Shown here piece after piece: positions 5,281 through 10,150 of a DNA stretch of 10,150 nucleotides; positions within the stretch are counted from its first letter, which is position 1; each line of letters starts with the position of its first letter. Source of the stretch: Chloroflexota bacterium (GTDB lineage Bacteria; Chloroflexota; Limnocylindria; Limnocylindrales; CSP1-4); the NCBI GenBank assembly GCA_021789355.1, contig JAJYJR010000170.1, positions 1 through 10,150 on the forward strand, read 5' to 3'. The notes beneath the pieces are model-generated. The model searched no databases and had not been told where the DNA came from. It was given only the letters and a program-made list of their open reading frames with translations. Both the position numbers and the translations under genes were made by a program.

Positions 5281-6167
5281 TAGAGCGAACAGACCAGCGG
5301 GTGCGGGGTCGGGTGCGCGGCGGCGTACGTGACCGTGGCCCCCGCGATCCGCCGGGCCACCACGAGGAGCTTGTTGTAGGTCCCGTAGGGGCCCTCGGAC
5401 GTCTCGAGCCAGACCTCCTGGCTGGTGGTGGCCAGGGCGGCCGGGATGGTGTAGACGTGCCGCAGCACCTTGATCACCTGGTAGGTGTACATGTGGTCGT
5501 CGCCGGTCCAGGCGTAGACCTTCATGCCGATCATCCGCGCGCCGTTGTTCACCAGGGACGCGTTCAGCATCGGCAGGAACATGCCAGTGCGGGCGTGTGC
5601 GTAGATGAAGGTCGCGCCGCCTTCCCCGGGCTGCGAATACTGCGGAAGGTACATGGCCGCGTTGCACCAGGGGAACGCGCCACCCTTCTGCAGCACGACG
5701 GGCAGGTCAATCCCGAGCGCTGGGACGGCGATCCGCGTGGCCACGGCGTACGTCAGGACCCCGCAGTCGGCGTCCGACCCGCTCGCGATCCGGGCCGCGA
5801 TGTTCCCCGTCCAGGTCGCCCACCACACCGTGGCCTGCTGCGTCGCCGTGAGCGGGAGGGAGCCGCTCGCGTTGCCGCTGGCGTCCGAACGGACGCCGGG
5901 GAGCTTGACGACGGCGATCGGCTTCGCGCACGTGCCCCGATAGACCATCACGGCGTAGGTGGTGGACGGCTTCAGGCCCTGGGCCGTGATCGTCATCGTG
6001 CCGGTCCCGGTCGTGTAGGCGATGAGGGTCGCGGTGCCGGTGATATCGCCACGGAGGGGGGCGCGCCAGATCCGGCGGGCCTGGGTCGCGTCCGCGGTGG
6101 GGGCGGCGAGCAGGACGATGGTCGCGAGGGCGAGGCAGAGCGTGGCGGCGCGGAGGGGAAGCTTCAT
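5277..6167 (-). CDS. secreted sortase-fold protein, catalytic Cys replaced by Ser
   Basis: This 296-residue protein has an N-terminal signal peptide (residues 1-28: KLPLR, a hydrophobic core LCLALATIVLLAA, likely cleavage near ADA-TQA). Residues 38-125 are a beta-rich domain, GTATLIAYTTGTGTMTI then GLKPSTTYAVMVYRGTC, of the style of CHRD or Ig-like exported domains. Residues 143-275 are a sortase domain: RIAVPALGIDLPVV, TFIYAHARTGMF with His191 at the catalytic position, and WLETSEGPYGTYNKLLVVARR with Arg272/273. The sortase catalytic Cys normally sits in a TLxTC-type motif; here the aligned residue is Ser257. It may be a pseudoenzyme, or a lineage using Ser. ATG 6167 gives a textbook signal peptide. 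No C-terminal anchor or sorting-signal substrate is in the window. Confidence 0.8.
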   Translation of the reverse strand: MKLPLRAATLCLALATIVLLAAPTADATQARRIWRAPLRGDITGTATLIAYTTGTGTMTITAQGLKPSTTYAVMVYRGTCAKPIAVVKLPGVRSDASGNASGSLPLTATQQATVWWATWTGNIAARIASGSDADCGVLTYAVATRIAVPALGIDLPVVLQKGGAFPWCNAAMYLPQYSQPGEGGATFIYAHARTGMFLPMLNASLVNNGARMIGMKVYAWTGDDHMYTYQVIKVLRHVYTIPAALATTSQEVWLETSEGPYGTYNKLLVVARRIAGATVTYAAAHPTPHPLVCSLY

Positions 6168-6341
6168 GCGCCGACAGCATACCCGGCAGGCGGCCCGTAA
6201 CGCCCCGAAGTGCCTGCGAGCGGCGTGCGCATGCGGTGCACGATCCGCTGGCGCCGTGTCGGTCCGTCCGGCACTGACCCCGGGCCGATCGACGGGTGGA
6301 CACTGTTGCCCGCGGGAAGGCCGGCCCTGGGCGCCGCCCGC

Positions 6342-6350
6342 GGGGGGAGG
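6342..6350 (+). promoter_or_regulatory. strong ribosome binding site deciding the start at 6357
   Basis: GGGGGGAGG ends six bases before ATG 6357. This favours that start over the 49-residue-longer open frame from 6210, whose translation (Arg/Gly/Pro-rich) looks non-coding. Confidence 0.8.
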
Positions 6351-6356
6351 CAATCG

Positions 6357-7430
6357 ATGGATCGCTCGATCATCCGGGGATTGGGATTCGCCGCGGTCGG
6401 GACCGGCGTGGGCGTCGCGATGGCGCGGCGCGCGGCCAGGAAGGCCGAGGCGCCCTTCTACGACGGGACGCAGCCACCGGGCACGCCGGAGCAGTACGGG
6501 TCGGTCCGGTTCGCCATGCCGATCCACTTCCGGCACTCGCACGGCTTCGGCTCGCTGCACGCGGCATCCTTCGACGCCGTCCGGGAGGCGCTGCCGTGCG
6601 CTGAGCTTCGGCCGATCCGGCTGCCGGACGGGCACGCCCTGCTCTTTGTGCTGGCGATGCGACACGCCGACGTGACGGATGGCAGCGACCACCCGACGAC
6701 CGCGTACCTCCCGTACGGGGAGCTCACGGTGGCGGCGCTCGTCGCGCGGGGGCCCGGATCACGCCTGCGCACGCTCTCGGCCCTGGCGGGCGTCGCGTCC
6801 TACGGCGCCGAGCTGTTCGTGTTGCATCTTCCGGTCACGCACCGCCAGGCCCGCGATGCCGGACGGCTCGCGTGGGGCCTGCCCAAGTTCGTGGCCGACA
6901 TGGACTTCGACGACGACACGGTGGTGCAGCGGGTCCGGGTGGCCGAGGGCGACGCGCACATCCTGACGCTGACGGTGCGGCCCGGCGGGCGTCCGATGAT
7001 CCTGCGTCAGACCGTCGCGCAATACAGCGTGCTGGGCGGGCGGCTGCTCCGCATGGACATGCCGTCCTACGCGTACATGCAGCGGCGGTTCGGGGGCGCG
7101 GAGATCGAGATCGGGACCGACCATCCGGTGGCCGAGGATCTCCGCCGGCTGGGGCTGTCCCGGAGGGCCCTGGTCTCGTGGAACATCCCGGCGCTGCGCG
7201 CTGTTGCCATGCCCGGGGTGCCGGTCGGCGACGCGACGCCGTACGGCGGCTACGCGGGCATGGACCGCGACTTCGGCCGCTTCACCGTCCGCTACCCGGG
7301 CACGGGGCCGATCGACCAGTACGCCGGGATCCGCGCGGCGATGGAGGCGCGTTCGGCGATGGAGGCGCGTTCGGCGATGGAGGAGGCAAAGGCGCCAAGG
7401 AAGAGGCGGACGCAGCCCGCGGTCGCGTAG
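6357..7430 (+). CDS. acetoacetate decarboxylase family protein
   Basis: This 357-residue protein begins with a Gly-rich, weakly hydrophobic helix (residues 4-24, IIRGLGFAAVGTGVGVAMAR) that could anchor it to the membrane. From residue 44 it follows the acetoacetate decarboxylase (ADC) fold: LPYGELTVAALV with Glu122, YGAELFVLHLPVTHRQA, the active-site-like segment WGLPKFVADMDF with Lys177, and a C-terminal LVSWNIPALRAVAMPG. In true ADC two adjacent lysines follow Gly-x-Pro; the first forms the Schiff base. Here the first Lys is kept and the second is Phe, so acetoacetate may not be the substrate and a related Schiff-base or lyase reaction is possible. The tail has a short in-frame repeat (AMEARS) and a basic end. 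It is divergent from the sortase-like gene. Confidence 0.75.
   Translation: MDRSIIRGLGFAAVGTGVGVAMARRAARKAEAPFYDGTQPPGTPEQYGSVRFAMPIHFRHSHGFGSLHAASFDAVREALPCAELRPIRLPDGHALLFVLAMRHADVTDGSDHPTTAYLPYGELTVAALVARGPGSRLRTLSALAGVASYGAELFVLHLPVTHRQARDAGRLAWGLPKFVADMDFDDDTVVQRVRVAEGDAHILTLTVRPGGRPMILRQTVAQYSVLGGRLLRMDMPSYAYMQRRFGGAEIEIGTDHPVAEDLRRLGLSRRALVSWNIPALRAVAMPGVPVGDATPYGGYAGMDRDFGRFTVRYPGTGPIDQYAGIRAAMEARSAMEARSAMEEAKAPRKRRTQPAVA
7338..7383 (+). repeat. in-frame 18-bp tandem repeat x 2.5
   Basis: GCGATGGAGGCGCGTTCG occurs at 7338 and 7356, with a partial third copy at 7374-7383. It encodes AMEARS AMEARS AME in the C-terminal tail of the ADC-family protein, outside the folded domain. Confidence 0.95.
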
Positions 7431-7468
7431 AGCTTGACGGCGTCGCGTCGGCCAGGCGTTCAACGGGG

Positions 7469-7544
7469 TCGCGGTGGTCACGTGCCCTCGCGGTGGTCAC
7501 CTGCCCTCGCGGTGGTCGCGTGCCCTCGCGGTAGTCACCTGCCC
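7469..7544. repeat. tandem repeat, 19 bp x 4
   Basis: Four copies of TCGCGGTGGTCACGTGCCC (variants CACCTG, CGCGTG and GTAGTC) start at 7469, 7488, 7507 and 7526. The last copy supplies one arm of the hairpin GTCACC(7534-7539)/GGTGAC(7545-7550) just beyond the array. Confidence 0.95.
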
Positions 7545-7550
7545 GGTGAC
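7534..7550. terminator. hairpin downstream of the ADC-family gene
   Basis: GTCACC and GGTGAC form a perfect 6-bp stem with loop TGCCC, about 100 bp after the ADC-family stop. There is no U-tract; a terminator is possible but not strongly supported. Confidence 0.3.
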
Positions 7551-7560
7551 ACGCCCCCCT

Positions 7561-7572
7561 GCGGGTACCCGC
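7561..7572. repeat. 12-bp perfect palindrome
   Basis: GCGGGTACCCGC equals its own reverse complement and lies nine bases before the first CCATAC palindrome (7581). Its role is unknown. Confidence 0.6.
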
Positions 7573-7580
7573 ACCTCGTG

Positions 7581-7595
7581 CCATACAACGTATGG
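7581..7595. repeat. palindrome CCATAC-N3-GTATGG, copy 1
   Basis: CCATACAACGTATGG has 6-bp arms around AAC and is AT-rich in a GC-rich setting. An almost identical copy lies 295 bp away at 7876. Another imperfect inverted repeat (TGCGT/ACGCA, about 7603-7617) follows. Confidence 0.8.
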
Positions 7596-7669
7596 GGATC
7601 CGTGCGTTGTGCACGCATCGGCGGTTCGCGGGACAGCGGGCTCGCACCGCGGGCGCATGAGTGCGGCGC

Positions 7670-7756
7670 GGGGCGGTCGCGCGGCGAGGTCGTGCGTGCG
7701 GGGCGGTCGCGCGGCGAGATCGTGCGTGCGGCGCGGGGCGGTCGCGCAGCAAGGTC
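7670..7756. repeat. tandem repeat, 30 bp x 2.9
   Basis: Two near-identical 30-bp units (7670-7699 and 7700-7729; core GGGGCGGTCGCGCGGCGAG) are followed by a more divergent third copy with a small insertion ending about 7756. Confidence 0.9.
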
Positions 7757-7875
7757 CGGGTCAACTCCCGCCCCGGTTGAACCGAGACCTGCGGGCGACG
7801 GTGCGTTCACCCGCGGGTCGGGCGCCCGAGCACCGTCCACTCCCGGACATCCTCACTCGGGGCATGCGCGTCCGA

Positions 7876-7890
7876 CCATACAAAGTATGG
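7876..7890. repeat. palindrome CCATAC-N3-GTATGG, copy 2
   Basis: CCATACAAAGTATGG has the same arms as the copy at 7581, and the 3-bp centre differs by one base. The flanks of the two copies are not alike over any length, so the palindrome itself appears to be the conserved unit. Confidence 0.8.
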
Positions 7891-7914
7891 AAACTTGCGC
7901 GCGCCCTCTGGCGG

Positions 7915-7966
7915 TGGGCGTGTCCGGCGGGCGTGTCCGGCGGGCGTGTCCGGTGGGCGTGTCCGG
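7915..7966. repeat. tandem repeat, 13 bp x 4
   Basis: Four copies of (T/C)GGGCGTGTCCGG start at 7915, 7928, 7941 and 7954. It is separated by only a few bases from the 16-bp array that follows. Confidence 0.95.
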
Positions 7967-7972
7967 TGGGCC

Positions 7973-8068
7973 GGGCTCGGGTGCGGCTGGGCTCGGGTGC
8001 GGCTGGGCTCGGGTGCGGCCGGGCTCGGGTGCGGCTGGGCTCGGGTGCGGCTGGGCTCGGGTGCGGCC
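7973..8068. repeat. tandem repeat, 16 bp x 6
   Basis: Six copies of GGGCTCGGGTGCGGC(T/C) fill 7973-8068 with the last base alternating between T and C (TTCTTC), which implies duplication of a three-unit block. The period and copy number match the array at 3081-3176, though the sequence is different. Confidence 0.95.
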
Positions 8069-8112
8069 GGGCACCCGGCGACCAGGCGTGTCCGGTGGCG
8101 GCGTCCGATGGG

Positions 8113-8131
8113 GGCGGGCCGACCCCCCGCC
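8113..8131 (-). terminator. hairpin just after the permease stop
   Basis: GGCGGG (8113-8118) can pair with CCCGCC (8126-8131) around a 7-nt loop, one base beyond the permease TGA. The position suits the operon end, but there is no U-tract and the arms are simple GC runs. Confidence 0.3.
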
Positions 8132-8132
8132 T

Positions 8133-8930
8133 TCACAACTCCTGGCGGCGGAAGGACAGCCAGGCGAGCAGGGCAGCCGCGAGCGCCATCGCTACGTTGA
8201 CCGCGACCGGCCCCAGCAGGTCGGGCTGGGCCGTGCCCAGCGCCAGCAGGTCGGGCTGGGGCGTGCCCAGCGCCAGCGCGCGGGCCGGCACGGCCAGTGC
8301 CTCGGGCATGTATCGACCCACCGTGGGCAGTGCCGACACGATCCCGGTGACGACCAGGAACACGACGCCGATCCCGGCGCCCGCGGCCGCGGAGCTGGTC
8401 AGCGTGCTGCCCAGGAACGTCAGCGCGGCGTAGACCACCAGGCTCAGCCAGAGCAGCGCACACATCGCCGCGTAGCCGCCGAGAGGCAGCGGCTCGAACA
8501 GCACGGCCGTGTAGTAATAGGCGAGGGCCCCGGCCACGGTGGTGGCCACCAGCAGGTTGGCCGCGATCGCCACGAGCTTGGCGGCGAGGAACGCGGCCCG
8601 CGAGACCGGCTTGGTCAGCACGAACGCCGCCGTCCCCCGTTCCTTCTCGGTGGCGACCGTGCCCATCGCGAGCAGGATCGCCGTCAGCGCCCCGAACTGC
8701 GTCAGGTTCTTCAGGAACTGGTCCACCGCGTCGGCAGTGGTCGGCGTCGGGATCAGCCCGACCAGCGAGAGCTGGCTCCCGGCGAGCGCCTTGACGATGT
8801 CCGGCAGGTACCTGGCGGTGAGTGGCGAGAGGATCGCGAACAGCGCGAAGACGATCGCCACGACGTACAGGCGCATCGTGCGGGTCTGTTCGAGGAGCTC
8901 CTTGCGGAGGAGCGGGCCGAACCCGTTCAT
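8133..8930 (-). CDS. ABC-2 type transporter permease
   Basis: This 265-residue membrane protein is the last gene of the PLDc_N-ATPase-permease operon. An N-terminal amphipathic stretch (GPLLRKELLEQTRTMR) of the type seen before the first helix of ABC-2 exporters is followed by six likely membrane segments, at about residues 21-38, 78-92, 118-140, 152-175, 183-203 and 240-259. The cytoplasmic motif EKERGTAAFVLTKPVSRAAF (95-114) is typical of ABC-2 permeases of the NosY/YhaP style. ATG 8930 has GGAGAA nine bases upstream and overlaps a TGA as ATGA. A 10-residue repeat (ALGTPQPDLL, ALGTAQPDLL at 220-239) lengthens the loop before the last helix. The substrate is unknown; a lipid, peptide or antibiotic is exported by relatives. 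Confidence 0.85.
   Translation of the reverse strand: MNGFGPLLRKELLEQTRTMRLYVVAIVFALFAILSPLTARYLPDIVKALAGSQLSLVGLIPTPTTADAVDQFLKNLTQFGALTAILLAMGTVATEKERGTAAFVLTKPVSRAAFLAAKLVAIAANLLVATTVAGALAYYYTAVLFEPLPLGGYAAMCALLWLSLVVYAALTFLGSTLTSSAAAGAGIGVVFLVVTGIVSALPTVGRYMPEALAVPARALALGTPQPDLLALGTAQPDLLGPVAVNVAMALAAALLAWLSFRRQEL
8212..8271 (-). repeat. in-frame 30-bp tandem repeat x 2 in the permease
   Basis: Two 30-bp copies (8212-8241 and 8242-8271) share CCAGCAGGTCGGGCTGGG and differ at two positions. They encode ALGT(P/A)QPDLL twice in the loop before the last membrane helix, where a length change is likely to be tolerated. Confidence 0.9.
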
Positions 8931-9987
8931 TGCTGCGGCTTCTCCGGCCAGGAGGAGGGGAACGGGGGCGGGGTGATTGGTCGGCCGATGGCTGACCCGT
9001 CCGGCGCTCGTCGGTGACCCGCGCGCCGTTCGCCACCAGGTGCAGGAAGACGTCCTCCAGCGACGGTCGCGCGCGTTCGAACCCGGCGAGCGTAACACCC
9101 GTCCCGGCGAGGATCGGGAGCAACGCCGGCCCGGCAACCGCCGGGTCGCGGACGAAGATGCGGAGCAGGCCGTGCTCGACGCGCAGTTCGCGGACCCATG
9201 GCTGGTCGCGCAGCGCGGCGGTGAGCCTCCCCATGGCGTCCGGCTGCCCGGGTTCCGGGTCCACCTGGTAGACCGGCAGCGCGTAACGCTCGAGCAGGTC
9301 GCCGATCGGCGCCTCGATCACCAGGCTGCCGTAGTTCAGGATCGCCACGCGGTCACAGACCCGCTCGACGTCGGTGAGGATGTGCGTCGAGAGCACCACC
9401 GTGGCCGTGCCGTGGAGCCGCTCGATGATCTCGAGAACATCCCGGCGTCCCTCCGGGTCGAGCGAGCTGACCGGCTCGTCGAGGAACAGCACGGACGGGC
9501 GGTTCACGATCGCCTGGCCGATGCCCAATCGCTGGCGCATGCCGCCCGAGTACGTCCCGATCCGCCGGCGCGCCACGTCGGCCAGCCCGATGACCTCCAG
9601 GACCTCGCCCACGCGCCGCCGCCCCTCGCCGCCGTCCAGCCCGTGCAGCCGCGCGACCATCTCGAGCAGCTCGCCGCCGCGCATCCAGCCGTAGAAGCGC
9701 GGGTCCTGATCGAGGTACCCGATCCGTCGCTGGAGCCGGCCGTCGCCCGGTCCGATCGGGAGACCGTCGACCGCCGCGGTCCCATAGGTCGCCCGTGCCA
9801 GGCCGGTCAGCAGGCGCAGGGTCGTGGTCTTGCCGGCGCCGTTGGGGCCCAGGAAGCCGAAGATGCTGCCGGCGGGGACCTCGAGGTCCAGGTGGCGCAG
9901 CGCGTGGACCGAGCCGAACCGCTTGCCGAGGTCGTGGGTCCGGATCGCAGGCACCGGGTCGAGCGGGCCGGAACGGTCGGACGTCAC
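8927..9987 (-). CDS. ABC transporter ATP-binding protein, probable frameshift near its end
   Basis: All ABC ATPase motifs are present: Walker A GPNGAGKTT (residues 47-55), Q-loop Gln94 (YLDQDP), signature YSGGMRQR (146-153), Walker B VLFLDEP (166-172), D-loop SSLD and H-loop His202. The C-terminal domain ends with SLEDVFLHLVANGA. The GTG start (9987) has GGGAGG just upstream and overlaps the stop of the PLDc_N gene (GTGA). It should power export through the ABC-2 permease. The frame as written does not stop: it runs to 7807 (726 residues), in the wrong frame through the whole permease gene. In the -1 frame, after about 9010-9040, the sequence reads SAIGRPITPPPFPSSWPEKP and stops at 8927 as ATGA with the permease start. 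I place the end there, assuming one missing base near 9000-9040. Confidence 0.8.
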
Positions 9988-10150
9988 GTGTCCTCCCGCC
10001 CGACGAAGAAGTAGGCGAGGGGCCCGATGATGTTCACGAAGAAGATGATGAGCGCCCAGATGGGCTTGCTCACGAACCGCACCTGGCGCTCGTCGCGGAA
10101 GAGGTCGACCAGCGCCAGCAGCATCAGCGCCACCTGCAGCACCACCAGCG
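9984..10150 (-). CDS. PLDc_N-type small membrane protein (5' truncated)
   Basis: Fifty-four C-terminal residues are visible. A hydrophobic helix (VVLQVALMLLALVDLF) is followed by a polar turn (RDERQVRF) and a second helix with the hallmark WALIIFFVNIIGPLAYFFVGR. This two-helix pattern, with VNIIGP and an aromatic-GR end, is that of the phospholipase D nuclease N-terminal (PLDc_N) family, which stands alone as a roughly 60-70 residue membrane protein. Such proteins often lie directly before an ABC ATPase and an ABC-2 permease, as here. The TGA overlaps the ATPase GTG by four bases (GTGA), so it is in the same operon. Its function is not known; it may be an accessory subunit of the exporter. 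The start lies beyond the window edge. Confidence 0.8.
   Translation of the reverse strand, partial: LVVLQVALMLLALVDLFRDERQVRFVSKPIWALIIFFVNIIGPLAYFFVGREDT

Larger units (their letters stand above)
7431..8132. other. 702-bp gene-free convergent region dense in repeats and palindromes
   Basis: No coding region here can be supported: the long open frames on both strands are low-complexity Arg/Gly/Pro/Ala translations of tandem repeats. The region holds four tandem arrays (19, 30, 13 and 16 bp units), two copies of the palindrome CCATACAAMGTATGG, a 12-bp perfect palindrome and hairpins. It lies between the ADC-family gene and the permease gene, which point at each other. Confidence 0.75.

Noticed and set aside
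5182..5667. N-terminal extension of the XRE protein
   Set aside because: The region overlaps the operon promoter, palindromes and the 3' end of the sortase-like gene; the HTH domain begins normally at 5181.
6210..6356. Longer N-terminus for the ADC-family protein
   Set aside because: The strong ribosome site before ATG 6357 and the Arg/Pro/Gly-rich translation upstream argue against it.
7469..8068. CRISPR array
   Set aside because: Units of 13-30 bp are directly head-to-tail with no unique spacers, and no cas genes are present.
7807..8926. Continuation of the ATPase frame to give a 726-residue protein
   Set aside because: The tail is Pro/Arg/Gly-rich, lies out of frame over a clear membrane permease with its own ribosome site, and ends in translated tandem repeats. 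It is better explained by a frameshift.
7434..9017. 527-residue open frame on the plus strand across the gap and permease
   Set aside because: Its composition is low-complexity and it is antisense to the permease and ATPase genes; the length comes from GC-rich repeats without stops.

Overview
The window is very GC-rich bacterial chromosome with GTG and TTG starts, Shine-Dalgarno-led genes and many 1-4 nt gene overlaps. The mix of genes (alkaline-phosphatase-superfamily protein, signal-peptide sortase-like protein, VapBC, ABC-2 exporter) fits a soil or freshwater Chloroflexota-type organism or a high-GC actinobacterium. That placement is inference: there is no rRNA or marker gene here.

Layout. 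3-1208 (+) is the end of an alkaline-phosphatase-superfamily protein. 1310-1956 (-) is a two-gene unit: an excisionase-like HTH protein and an unrecognised 121-residue protein. Divergent from it, 2221-3014 (+) is an AbrB-type antitoxin and a PIN-domain toxin (VapBC-like). 3409-3804 (-) is a small protein that looks like a dimeric alpha-beta barrel and ends in repeats. 3952-5181 (-) is an XRE regulator followed by an unrecognised protein with a His-Ser-Cys-Glu motif, behind a promoter with two matching operator-like palindromes. 5277-6167 (-) is a secreted sortase-fold protein with Ser where the catalytic Cys is expected. 6357-7430 (+) is an acetoacetate-decarboxylase-family protein. 7431-8132 holds no gene I can support and is packed with tandem repeats and palindromes. 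8133-10150 (-) is an operon of a PLDc_N-type membrane protein (partial), an ABC ATPase and an ABC-2 permease.

The most striking property is the density of short tandem repeats, which occur in nearly every gap and inside five genes. Every repeat unit inside a gene is a multiple of three (66, 21, 27, 18 and 30 bp). The gene-free arrays are mostly not (19, 16, 11, 19, 13 and 16 bp; one is 30). The repeats therefore seem to arise everywhere and to be kept in genes only when they preserve the frame. The clearest case is the VapC-like toxin, where about 34 extra residues sit between the third and fourth catalytic acidic positions.

The ABC ATPase appears to carry a one-base frameshift near its 3' end: its frame runs on through the whole permease gene, while the -1 frame ends in a normal ATGA overlap with the permease start.
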